Shown: positions 8,060 to 15,747 of the stretch, one piece after another | Layout: every line of letters starts with the position of its first letter | Position numbering within the stretch: position 1 is the first letter of the stretch | DNA from: Cytobacillus massiliigabonensis | GTDB lineage: Bacteria; Bacillota; Bacilli; Bacillales; Cytobacillaceae | DNA length: 64,000 nucleotides | Reading direction: 5' to 3' | Assembly: GCF_900199725.1 (NCBI RefSeq) | Contig: NZ_LT904904.1 | Location: 2,312,549-2,376,548 of the forward strand | Position numbers and translations under genes: made by a program | Notes under the pieces: generated by a model | What the model saw: the letters and a program-made list of their open reading frames with translations, nothing else | What the model was told of the DNA's origin: nothing | The model's database searches: none

Positions 8060-10000
8060 TTATAAAGCATCTTTAATTACTTTCTTGGAATATAACACAG
8101 AAAGGATGCCGAATATCGAATATAATGCTGTATAAAGAACCATGACAATAATCATTGGAGTCCATACCTCGGACCCAAATAAAAACCACCCAGATTGAAC
8201 TGCAAAATAACTGTGCATTAACCCGATAACAAGAGGAATGCCGAAATTAAAGAATTGTTTTGCTTGAATTCCTTTCAATAGATCACCTTGTGTAAATCCA
8301 AGCTTTCTTAAAATTGTATAATTTGGTTTCTCATCTTCACTCTCATCCATTTGCTTGAAATAGAGAATACAGCCGGATGTAATCAGGAAAGTTAACCCTA
8401 AAAATCCTACAATGAACATGATGAGTCCCATATTTATTTTTTGATTCAAGCTCATTTCTAATTGGGAATCAGCTCGGTCAGTAAAATTGATATTTTGGAA
8501 AAGCTTATTTGCCTTTTCAAGGTTTTCGTCGTTGTTCAGATTGATGCCAATATACAAATTTGATTTCAGTTGGATTTCTGGATTCAGATCATTTTTCATT
8601 CGTTCAAATATGGATTCATCCACAATTGCAACAGGCAAGCCGCCACCAGTGAAATAATAGGGAACAATAAAATCTTTATTCAAGCCTATAAATTTTTGGG
8701 GGATTTTTTCAGACTTCCCTAGGAGAGTGATGTTACCAGAATCTTTAAGTGTCATGAATTTTTCTAATAAATCATTATAGCCAGTAAATAGTGTTTCATT
8801 TGACGATAAATCCAGCTCATCAATTTCATTGTCACTAACAACGGGAATCTGCATGATATCTGGATTAAAATTCATCCCTTCCATGTTAAAATCGGCTATA
8901 TTCTTAATATTAGCTCCAATCTGAATGACTTCAATCGCTTTCTCTGTATATTTAATCTGATTTTCATTCAATGCTAATTTAAATTGTTCTGCATCCTGCT
9001 TGTTTGTTAAGGCAAAATGAGATGGAACATTGTTCTCAGCATTTTTTTCAGCAGAGTAATAGGATATAAAGCTTAATGATAGTAAACCGATGGCAAGGGC
9101 TGACACTGTCGTAATGATCGTTAATAATAGGGCATTCGATCTCATTCTGAACATAATGGTTGATAGGGACAATACTTCATTAATATTTAAATAGCCGTCT
9201 TTCTTTTTTCGAATGAGATTAAAAATAAAACTGACGGACCCTTTATAAAATAAATACGTCCCAATAATGACTGATCCAAGAATGAAGAGCATAGCAAGAA
9301 GCAGCTCAATCATCGTTGTAAAATCCCCGCCAAATAGCTTAGAGGAAATATAATAGCCCATAACTATTAAAGCAATTCCTACTATTCCAATGAAAATTTC
9401 AAAAATGGACAGTTTCTTCACTTTTCCTTCAGTTTTTGAGTTGACCCTGAATAAAGAAAGGATGGTTTGCCTTTTTATAAATAAATAGTTCATCAGCATG
9501 ATGAGAAGATAGATCGCAACGAAAACGACAACTGTCTGGACAAGCGCCTTTATAGAAAATTGAAGGGAAGCAATGCCTTCAATGCCTGTAATTTTTAATA
9601 ATATCATAATGATTAATTTTGATACTGAAAACCCTAAAAGGATTCCAAGTATTAATGATCCAGAATATAGAATCATGTTCTCTAAAGTAAGAATCCGAAA
9701 GATTTTCCCTTTCGTCATCCCGATTAATTGAAATAATCCAACTTCTTTGCTGCGCCTTTTAATAAAGATCGTATTAGCATATAAAAGAAAGATTGTGACA
9801 ATCGCGATGAGCAAGACCGTTGCCGCACGGATGGCTGCAGCACCCTTCATAGATCCTTTTGTTTCTGTCATGGCTGGATCATATTGTAATGTGACAAACG
9901 CGAAATATAAGGCAACACTAAAGATAAGGGCAAAGACGTAAAGATAATAGTTCTTAAGATTTTTCTTCAGATTGCGGATGATCAGATGATTAATGCTCAT
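8060..10000 (-). CDS. bceB: Bacitracin-type ABC transporter permease BceB
   Basis: A 646-residue membrane protein of the FtsX/MacB-like permease family, with about ten transmembrane helices and one large extracellular domain (about residues 325-525) between helices 7 and 8, which is the hallmark of BceB-type permeases. That domain recognises the peptide-antibiotic/lipid complex, and the permease with BceA frees the cell wall target and signals to BceS. I chose the ATG at 10000 ([15 protein letters not shown]) after GGCGGTGTG; it overlaps bceA by 11 bp. Together with its neighbours it forms a complete Bce module. Confidence 0.88.
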   Translation of the reverse strand: MSINHLIIRNLKKNLKNYYLYVFALIFSVALYFAFVTLQYDPAMTETKGSMKGAAAIRAATVLLIAIVTIFLLYANTIFIKRRSKEVGLFQLIGMTKGKIFRILTLENMILYSGSLILGILLGFSVSKLIIMILLKITGIEGIASLQFSIKALVQTVVVFVAIYLLIMLMNYLFIKRQTILSLFRVNSKTEGKVKKLSIFEIFIGIVGIALIVMGYYISSKLFGGDFTTMIELLLAMLFILGSVIIGTYLFYKGSVSFIFNLIRKKKDGYLNINEVLSLSTIMFRMRSNALLLTIITTVSALAIGLLSLSFISYYSAEKNAENNVPSHFALTNKQDAEQFKLALNENQIKYTEKAIEVIQIGANIKNIADFNMEGMNFNPDIMQIPVVSDNEIDELDLSSNETLFTGYNDLLEKFMTLKDSGNITLLGKSEKIPQKFIGLNKDFIVPYYFTGGGLPVAIVDESIFERMKNDLNPEIQLKSNLYIGINLNNDENLEKANKLFQNINFTDRADSQLEMSLNQKINMGLIMFIVGFLGLTFLITSGCILYFKQMDESEDEKPNYTILRKLGFTQGDLLKGIQAKQFFNFGIPLVIGLMHSYFAVQSGWFLFGSEVWTPMIIVMVLYTALYSIFGILSVLYSKKVIKDAL

Positions 10001-10751
10001 TTTGCACACCGCCAAGTATTGCCTGTGTTTTCATGATGTCATTGAAGAAGCTTTGCCTAGTTTCTTCTCCTTTATTTAATTGTGTATAAATTTGCCCATC
10101 CTTAATAAAAATAACGCGATTGCAATAGCTTGCTGCAACAGGGTCATGAGTAACCATAATAATGGTTGCTTCTCTCTTCTTATTCAATTCACTTAGTTTG
10201 TTTAATAAATCAGATGCTGATTTAGAGTCAAGTGCGCCAGTTGGCTCATCTGCGAAAATAATGCTTGGTTCATGGATAAAGGCTCTTGCCGCTGAAGTCC
10301 GCTGCTTTTGTCCGCCGGAGATTTCGTTTGGATACTTATCCTTTAACTCTAAAATGCCTAAATCTGTTGCGACCTCATTAAATTTTTTATCTGCATCTTT
10401 TTTTGATATTTTTCGAATGGAAAGCGGTAATAAAATATTTTCTTTTACTGTTAGCGTATCAAGCAAATTATAATCTTGAAAGATAAATCCTAAATAGTGC
10501 TTCCGAAAGATAGCTAGCTGTTTTTCCTTCATGCTTGTCATTTCTTTTCCTTCAATCGTGATTGAACCTGAGCTTGCTTTATCAATGGAGGAAAGCACAT
10601 TTAGCAAGGTGGTTTTACCTGAGCCTGATGCGCCCATAATACTGACAAACTCTCCTTTGTCGATTTTTACATCGATTCCCTTTAAAACCTCTTGTTTATT
10701 AAATTTATTTCCATAGCTTTTATGGATTTTACTCGCTTCAAGAATATTCAT
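9990..10751 (-). CDS. bceA: Bacitracin-type ABC transporter ATPase BceA
   Basis: A 253-residue ATPase subunit, the same length as B. subtilis BceA and nearly colinear with it (from memory). Walker A is GASGSGKTT (about 39-47), the signature ISGGQKQR is near 143, Walker B is IIFADEP and the H-loop is VTHD. Its C-terminus, ILGGVQNEH, matches BceA. It powers BceB and lies in the order bceR-bceS-bceA-bceB on the minus strand. A regulated promoter with a BceR-type inverted repeat precedes it. Confidence 0.92.
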   Translation of the reverse strand: MNILEASKIHKSYGNKFNKQEVLKGIDVKIDKGEFVSIMGASGSGKTTLLNVLSSIDKASSGSITIEGKEMTSMKEKQLAIFRKHYLGFIFQDYNLLDTLTVKENILLPLSIRKISKKDADKKFNEVATDLGILELKDKYPNEISGGQKQRTSAARAFIHEPSIIFADEPTGALDSKSASDLLNKLSELNKKREATIIMVTHDPVAASYCNRVIFIKDGQIYTQLNKGEETRQSFFNDIMKTQAILGGVQNEH

Positions 10752-10784
10752 GTTCTTCTCCTTTAATAGTGAAATTCTATCTTA

Positions 10785-10861
10785 ATTATAGATCTCTTCA
10801 TTTACCAATTCCTTCGATTGTCCGAACAAATAATAAGAGCATGTGACAATTTTGTCACATG
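10785..10861 (-). promoter_or_regulatory. bceAB promoter with BceR-type inverted repeat
   Basis: A near-perfect inverted repeat CATGTGACAA-N2-TTGTCACATG spans 10840-10861 and overlaps the bceS stop codon. Its core TGACA-N4-TGTCA fits the consensus known for BceR-like response regulators. On the minus strand a TATAAT -10 box (10785-10790) lies about 60 bp downstream, and no good -35 box is present, which fits an activated promoter. The site is seen; regulator binding is inference. Confidence 0.75.
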
Positions 10862-11859
10862 CCTGTTATGTTTACAAATTCATTCTTTTTCGGAAAAATA
10901 AGCGTAAAGGTTGTTCCGGTGCTAAGCTTCGATTGGACATTGATACGTATATGCAGTGACTCTGCCGCTTTTTTGGACAAATATAGTCCCATACCAGTTG
11001 CGGAAGTATCATGATGATTGGCAGTTGAGGTAAATCCTTTATCAAAAATACGCGAAATGTCCTTCTGATCGATGCCTCGGCCATAGTCTTTTATTTCAAG
11101 CTTCGTTTGCCCATCCTGCTGATAGCTTTTAATAATAATATCAGATGAATCACTATATTTCACCGCATTTGTTAACAGCTGGCGGATAATGAAACTAAGC
11201 CATTTCGCATCTGTAAGCACAGATTCTGCATCTAAATCAATTTCAAAACCAATGCCCTTTTGCATACACCAGGATTGTAATGTTTTAATCTCCCTGATTA
11301 AAAGTTCTTCAAGATTTGTTTGTTCGATATATAAATCATTTTTAATAAAGGGGATCCGCTTTTGATGAAGCTGCTGATCAAGTAAAAAATGAATCCGAAG
11401 CCATTCGTAAGTCATCTGAGACTTCAGCATTTTATTTTCCAACCGATCAATCATTAAATGTATGGCTGTTAGCGGTGTTTTTACCTCATGAATCCATGAA
11501 AGCAGGTCATCCTTTTCTTGCTCAAGCAAAAGCAGATTTTGTTCTGATTCATTTTTTAATCGCTTTACATGATTTGTGATGCTATTTTCAATGATCCATT
11601 CAAAGGGGCTTTCCGGCTCTGGTATGCTTGAAACATCAAAATCATCTTCACGTTCATCTAAGCTTTTATAAAAGCGAGATTCTATTTGATAACGAATAGT
11701 AACAAATACGATAAAAATAATAAATGATAAAAAGACATAATATTGGACGGATCGGAAGGAAGCTGCAGAATCTACATAACCGATGATGAGCGCAAGCATT
11801 TGGAGAGAAACAAAAAAAAGGATCCAGCTGCGCCTTTCTTTGAGATAGGTTCTAATCAT
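10855..11859 (-). CDS. bceS: Intramembrane-sensing histidine kinase BceS
   Basis: A 334-residue sensor kinase with two N-terminal transmembrane helices (about 12-30 and 36-56) and almost no extracellular loop, as expected of a BceS-type kinase that senses through its ABC transporter. The phospho-acceptor is in SWIHEVKTPLTA; N, G1 and G2 boxes follow (RQLLTNAVKYS, DYGRGI, TGMGLYL). I chose the ATG at 11859 (MIRTYLKERRSW), which gives the 334-residue length of B. subtilis BceS; an in-frame TTG 18 bp upstream is an alternative. It overlaps bceR by 8 bp. Confidence 0.92.
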   Translation of the reverse strand: MIRTYLKERRSWILFFVSLQMLALIIGYVDSAASFRSVQYYVFLSFIIFIVFVTIRYQIESRFYKSLDEREDDFDVSSIPEPESPFEWIIENSITNHVKRLKNESEQNLLLLEQEKDDLLSWIHEVKTPLTAIHLMIDRLENKMLKSQMTYEWLRIHFLLDQQLHQKRIPFIKNDLYIEQTNLEELLIREIKTLQSWCMQKGIGFEIDLDAESVLTDAKWLSFIIRQLLTNAVKYSDSSDIIIKSYQQDGQTKLEIKDYGRGIDQKDISRIFDKGFTSTANHHDTSATGMGLYLSKKAAESLHIRINVQSKLSTGTTFTLIFPKKNEFVNITGM

Positions 11860-12547
11860 GGTAATTGTCCACTTCAATTGCTATATACCCTTGTCCGACT
11901 TTCGTTTCAATATAGCAGCCTAATCCAATTTCATCCAATTTTTTCCGTAAACGATTGACATTAACAGTTAATGTATTATCGCTAATAAAACGTTCATCAT
12001 CCCATAGGCTTGATATAAGTTCTTCACGGCTTACGATTTGATTTTTTCTATCAATAAGCAATTTTAATATAAAGATTTCATTTTTTGTCAATTCCACTAT
12101 TCCAGCGTCATTTGTAACTGTATTTTTCTCAAAATCAATCTTTGCATCATACCAGGTTTTTAATTTATTCACCGTTGTACTGTAATTATAGACACGGCGG
12201 AGAATCGCCTGTACCTTCGCAACAAGAACATCAAAATGAAAAGGCTTCTGAATAAAATCATCAGCGCCAAGCTGCATGGACATCACCATATCAGTTGGAT
12301 GATCACGTGATGAAAGAAAAATAATCGGAACGTTGGAATGTGTTCGAATCATGCGGCACCAATGAAACCCATCGAATTTCGGCAATTGAATATCGATAAT
12401 GACTAAATCAGGATCCACAGCTGTAAATTCATGAATTACCTTACTAAAATCTTGAATACCGTATACATCATACGACCACCCAGTTAATCGTTCTTTCACT
12501 TCATTAAATAAAGTACGATCATCTTCTATCAATAACAATTTAAACAT
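11852..12547 (-). CDS. bceR: OmpR-type response regulator BceR
   Basis: A 231-residue response regulator, the same length as B. subtilis BceR. The receiver domain (1-118) has the acidic pair ED (8-9), the phospho-Asp in VIIDIQLPKFDG (about 52) and the Lys in FIQKPFHFD (about 102). The C-terminal winged helix (about 135-228) carries SDNTLTVNVNRLRKKL. It would activate bceAB when phosphorylated by BceS. I chose the ATG at 12547 rather than the GTG four codons upstream, by homology. Confidence 0.92.
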   Translation of the reverse strand: MFKLLLIEDDRTLFNEVKERLTGWSYDVYGIQDFSKVIHEFTAVDPDLVIIDIQLPKFDGFHWCRMIRTHSNVPIIFLSSRDHPTDMVMSMQLGADDFIQKPFHFDVLVAKVQAILRRVYNYSTTVNKLKTWYDAKIDFEKNTVTNDAGIVELTKNEIFILKLLIDRKNQIVSREELISSLWDDERFISDNTLTVNVNRLRKKLDEIGLGCYIETKVGQGYIAIEVDNYHD

Positions 12548-12669
12548 TGCAAACACCACACTTTTTCTTAGTACCTACATTGATTGTAAAGGAAAATCTT
12601 GCTAAGTGCTACAAGTGAAAGGTAAGGATAGGAAGAGAACTTTACATTGAATATATTTCATGTTATATT

Positions 12670-12680
12670 TATCTCGAATT
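12670..12680 (+). promoter_or_regulatory. Possible MhqR-type half site
   Basis: The sequence TATCTCGAATT equals the left half of the MhqR operator known in B. subtilis (tATCTcgaAtTCgAGATa). The right half is degenerate here (AAAAATATA). It lies 46 bp before a dioxygenase gene of the kind MhqR controls, so it is noted as a possible operator. Confidence 0.35.
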
Positions 12681-12726
12681 AAAAATATATTAATTAAGTG
12701 TATTTTGATAAATGGAGGAAATAAAA

Positions 12727-13704
12727 ATGAATGGATTAAAGGGAATACACCATGTAACAGCCATTACAAGCAGTGCAGAGAAAAATTATGAGTTTTTCAC
12801 CTATGTATTAGGAATGCGATTAGTAAAGAAAACTGTCAACCAGGATGATATTCAGACTTATCATTTATTTTTTGCAGATGATAAGGGAAATGCTGGTACA
12901 GATATGACCTTCTTCGATTTTCCCGGAATTCCAAAAGGAGTACACGGAACGAATGAAATTTCTAAAACGTCTTTCCGAGTTCCAAGTGATGCGGCACTAG
13001 ATTATTGGGTAAAGCGTTTTGATCGGTTAGATGTAAAGCATACAGGAATAAAAGAACAATTTGGCAAGAATACCCTTTCGTTTGTAGATTTTGATGACCA
13101 GCACTATCAGCTAATCTCTGATGAGAAAAATGTAGGGGTAGAATCTGGAATCCCATGGCAAAAAGGTCCGATTCCATTAGAGTATGCAATTACAGGATTA
13201 GGTCCCATCTTTATTCGGGTAGCTAACTTTGATTTCTTTAAGGGAATGATGGAAAAAGTGCTATTATTTAAAGAAATTGATCAAAAAGGATCGTTTCATT
13301 TGTTTGAGGTTGGAGAAGGAGGAAATGGTGCACAGGTTATTGTAGAGTACAATACCATTCTCCCTCAAGCAAGACAAGGCTTCGGCACAGTGCACCACGC
13401 TGCATTTAGAGTTGAAGACCGCTCCGTTTTGGAAGAATGGATTGAACGAATGGATAGCTTTGGATTCCATACTTCTGGCTACGTTGATCGTTTCTTTTTC
13501 GCATCTCTTTATGCAAGAGTAGCACCACAAATACTTTTTGAATTTGCTACAGATGGTCCGGGATTTATGGGGGATGAACCCTATGAAACATTAGGAGAGA
13601 AACTATCACTGCCCCCATTCCTTGAACATAAACGAGAACAAATTGAAAACCTAGTTCGCCCGATTAATACGGTTAGAAGTACAATTGAATTTGCGAAAGA
13701 ATAA
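12727..13704 (+). CDS. Ring-cleaving dioxygenase, MhqO/MhqA type (VOC superfamily)
   Basis: A 325-residue two-module vicinal-oxygen-chelate protein. The first module starts KGIHHVTAI (His at about 9-10), the second has HHAAFRVED near 225, and the Glu ligand is in LFEFATDGPG near 275; these are typical metal ligands of extradiol-type dioxygenases. Relatives in Bacillus (MhqA, MhqE, MhqO) are induced by hydroquinones and degrade quinone-derived compounds. GGAGG at 12714-12718 supports the ATG at 12727. The substrate is not known. Confidence 0.8.
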   Translation: MNGLKGIHHVTAITSSAEKNYEFFTYVLGMRLVKKTVNQDDIQTYHLFFADDKGNAGTDMTFFDFPGIPKGVHGTNEISKTSFRVPSDAALDYWVKRFDRLDVKHTGIKEQFGKNTLSFVDFDDQHYQLISDEKNVGVESGIPWQKGPIPLEYAITGLGPIFIRVANFDFFKGMMEKVLLFKEIDQKGSFHLFEVGEGGNGAQVIVEYNTILPQARQGFGTVHHAAFRVEDRSVLEEWIERMDSFGFHTSGYVDRFFFASLYARVAPQILFEFATDGPGFMGDEPYETLGEKLSLPPFLEHKREQIENLVRPINTVRSTIEFAKE

Positions 13705-13711
13705 GTAAGAT

Positions 13712-13750
13712 ACCTTACTATGCATTTATTTGTGTAGTAAGGTTTTTTAT
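13712..13750 (+). terminator. Terminator after the dioxygenase
   Basis: A 9-bp stem, ACCTTACTA and TAGTAAGGT, with a 14-nt loop and a T tail. Confidence 0.85.
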
Positions 13751-13808
13751 TCAGTTAAAAGAAAGTGTCATTTGCCTATGTTATGTAAGGGGAAATAAGA
13801 GTTGATGG

Positions 13809-13886
13809 TAACAAGAGGTTGGCACATGTACCCATATTAAATGGAGGAAGGTATTTTATAATAACAAGAGTTGGCGACATGTGCCT
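13809..13886 (+). repeat. Two direct repeats of about 25 bp
   Basis: TAACAAGAGGTTGGCACATG (13809 onward) recurs as TAACAAGAGTTGGCGACATG (13862 onward), each followed by TRCC, at a 53-bp period. The conserved core GGC(G)ACATGTRCC is near-palindromic, so each copy may be a protein-binding site. They lie about 110 bp upstream of the alarmone synthetase operon promoter. The function is unknown. Confidence 0.6.
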
Positions 13887-13920
13887 AAGAGAAGATAGAA
13901 TTGTAAGACATACTCACAAG

Positions 13921-13996
13921 TGACAACGTGTCATAAAATGATTGACATGCGACATGGTGTCATATAAAATAAAAATATAAGATGACACGTTGTCAT
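13921..13996 (+). promoter_or_regulatory. Promoter with three TetR-type operators
   Basis: A promoter with -35 TTGACA (13942-13947), 17-bp spacer and -10 TAAAAT (13965-13970) is packed with three copies of a TGACA/TGTCA inverted repeat: TGACAACGTGTCAT (13921-13934), CGACATGGTGTCAT (13950-13963, inside the spacer) and ATGACACGTTGTCAT (13982-13996). The first and third are exact reverse complements over 14 bp. They almost certainly bind the TetR-family protein encoded third in the operon, giving autorepression. Confidence 0.8.
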
Positions 13997-14014
13997 ATTG
14001 GAGTGAAGCCAACA

Positions 14015-14143
14015 ATGGAAATTGAAAAATTAAAGAAGCTCATTAATGAGTTAAAAACAAAAGGTGTAAATGCTTCTTTATGTAAAAGACCAGCAATCAT
14101 TCAAAAACCAATGAATAATCCAATACCTGCCATTGGTCGTTGA
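14015..14143 (+). CDS. 42-residue peptide, first gene of the alarmone synthetase operon
   Basis: A short ORF with a GGAGTG ribosome binding site 9 nt before its ATG, directly after the regulated promoter. The product begins with an amphipathic helix (MEIEKLKKLINELKTKG) and continues into a Pro/Ile-rich tail with one Cys (LCKRPAIIQKP) that ends PIPAIGR. It ends 21 bp before the alarmone synthetase gene. I do not recognise it. It could be a partner or antitoxin-like peptide, a peptide signal or a translated leader; nothing in the sequence decides. Confidence 0.55.
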   Translation: MEIEKLKKLINELKTKGVNASLCKRPAIIQKPMNNPIPAIGR

Positions 14144-14164
14144 ACACATGTAAAGGAGATAAAT

Positions 14165-14920
14165 ATGGAGGATAAGACACCAAGCAATTTAATGCAATTA
14201 AAGTCATTAAAAACAGAACTCATACGTTTCATGATGTCATATAAATTTGCACTAGATGAAATGAATACGAAAATTGACATATTAAAACAAGAATTCCAAT
14301 ATATTCACGACTATAATCCGATTGAACATGTGAAATCGAGGATTAAATCTCCGGAAAGTATTTTAAAAAAGATTCAGAGGAAAGGATATGAGCTTTCCTT
14401 GCCGTCAATTAGAGAAAATATTAGGGATATTGCGGCTATTCGTATCACTTGTTCTTTCATTTCTGATATTTATGAAATTAGTAAGATGCTACAGAATCAA
14501 AAAGATATAACGGTTATAGATTGTAAAGATTATATCAAAAATCCTAAACCGAATGGATATCAAAGTCTTCATCTAATCTTACAAATACCAATTTTTATGT
14601 CCGATCGAGAGGATCATATTTATGTAGAAATACAAATCCGTACAATCGCCATGGATTTCTGGGCAAGCTTAGAGCATAAAATTTACTACAAATATAATAA
14701 AGAAGTCCCGCAAAAGATAAAAGATGATCTGCTAGAAGCAGCAATGACTGCTACACAATTGGATAAGAAAATGGAAGGCATTCATAAAGAAATGAATAAA
14801 ATCAAGGAGCTTATGAATTTTGAGGAAGATATGAATGAACTATCAATCAATAATGAAAGATTCCGTCTCCCTGCGGACTTTTTATTGCCGATTATGAAAA
14901 AGGCCAATTTAATTGAATAA
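14165..14920 (+). CDS. Small alarmone synthetase (RelA/SpoT domain)
   Basis: A 251-residue (p)ppGpp synthetase of the small single-domain type, without the hydrolase, TGS or ACT domains. The key motifs look intact: SRIKSPESILKKIQRKG (about 57-73), IRDIAAIRITCSF (about 87-99), KDYIKNPKPNGYQSLHLIL (G-loop Tyr, about 122-140) and YVEIQIRTIAMDFWASLEHK (about 155-174). It transfers pyrophosphate from ATP to GDP or GTP. A helical C-terminal extension of about 60 residues makes it longer than RelQ/YjbM. It lies between a 42-residue ORF and a TetR gene under a shared, repressed promoter, so it is probably induced by a specific ligand rather than constitutive. Confidence 0.85.
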   Translation: MEDKTPSNLMQLKSLKTELIRFMMSYKFALDEMNTKIDILKQEFQYIHDYNPIEHVKSRIKSPESILKKIQRKGYELSLPSIRENIRDIAAIRITCSFISDIYEISKMLQNQKDITVIDCKDYIKNPKPNGYQSLHLILQIPIFMSDREDHIYVEIQIRTIAMDFWASLEHKIYYKYNKEVPQKIKDDLLEAAMTATQLDKKMEGIHKEMNKIKELMNFEEDMNELSINNERFRLPADFLLPIMKKANLIE

Positions 14921-14944
14921 TTTGTAGGATAGGAAGCGAGCAAA

Positions 14945-15556
14945 TTGCCAAAAATTACGTTTTTTAACTTACCCAAAGATAAGAAGGAAACATTAATCCA
15001 AGCAGCAAAAAAGGAATTTTCCAGGGTCCCTTTATACGATGCTTCGATTACGAATATTATAAAGGAAGCTGGAATCCCTCGCGGCAGCTTTTATCAATAT
15101 TTCGAAGACAAGGAAGACGCTTTTTTCTTTTTATTAAATGAATTAATGAAAGAAAATAAATTTAATTTTATCCACCTTTTAAGCAGCAATAATGGAGATC
15201 TCTTCGAAACAATGATTGAATTTTTTCGAATTATTATTTCTGAAGAAGAAAATTTCAATTTCTTAAAAAACACATTTCTGAATATGACTCATCGAATCGA
15301 AAGCAATTTTTCAAGGAGCTTTAGTCCGAATGAAAGAAATGAAAACTTTGAGAAGTTCAGTTCATTAATTAATAAATCTACATTAAATATTTCAGATGAA
15401 AGTGAATTATTCCATATCCTGCAAATTATTGCAGCAGTCACATTCAGAAATTTCGTCGACAAATTTGCCCGGGATCTTTCTATTGAAGAAGCGATGAATA
15501 CGTATTTAATAGAAATGAACTTGTTAAAGAAAGGACTTTATCGAGATACTAAATAG
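14945..15556 (+). CDS. TetR-family regulator, autorepressor of the alarmone operon
   Basis: A 203-residue one-component regulator. The N-terminal helix-turn-helix (about 15-60) contains ASITNIIKEAGIPRGSFYQYFEDKEDAF, typical of TetR proteins; the rest is an alpha-helical ligand domain. It starts with TTG after AGGAAGCGAG, 24 bp after the alarmone synthetase. Three matching operators cover the operon promoter. The ligand is unknown. In other Bacillus TetR cases such linkage often serves lipid or antimicrobial sensing, but nothing here shows that. Confidence 0.85.
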   Translation: MPKITFFNLPKDKKETLIQAAKKEFSRVPLYDASITNIIKEAGIPRGSFYQYFEDKEDAFFFLLNELMKENKFNFIHLLSSNNGDLFETMIEFFRIIISEEENFNFLKNTFLNMTHRIESNFSRSFSPNERNENFEKFSSLINKSTLNISDESELFHILQIIAAVTFRNFVDKFARDLSIEEAMNTYLIEMNLLKKGLYRDTK

Positions 15557-15563
15557 TATTTTT

Positions 15564-15614
15564 ATTGTGCTTGTCCAAATGATTTCCTTTTGGACAAGCA
15601 CAATTTATTTTTTT
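15564..15614 (+). terminator. Terminator of the alarmone synthetase operon
   Basis: A 16-bp stem, ATTGTGCTTGTCCAAA and TTTGGACAAGCACAAT, followed by T residues. Confidence 0.9.
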
Positions 15615-15644
15615 TCATAAAAATTGCTTAGCATTAATTTAATC

Positions 15645-15673
15645 TTGACTGGGAAAATAGGATATGTTATTTA
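15645..15673 (+). promoter_or_regulatory. htpG promoter
   Basis: A SigA-like promoter with -35 TTGACT (15645-15650), 17-bp spacer and -10 TATTTA (15668-15673). A CIRCE element lies just downstream, in the position where HrcA blocks the polymerase. Confidence 0.6.
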
Positions 15674-15687
15674 ATAAATGATAGGTT

Positions 15688-15714
15688 TTAGCACTCTGAC
15701 TGATAGAGTGCTAA
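15688..15714 (+). promoter_or_regulatory. CIRCE element (HrcA operator)
   Basis: TTAGCACTC-N9-GAGTGCTAA is a perfect 9-9-9 match to the CIRCE consensus. It lies in the 5' untranslated region of htpG and implies control by the heat-shock repressor HrcA. In B. subtilis CIRCE is known before groESL and hrcA-dnaK, while htpG is not HrcA-controlled, so this differs from the model. Confidence 0.95.
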
Positions 15715-15747
15715 TTATAATTAAAAAACCTGAAAGGAGCTCTGTAC

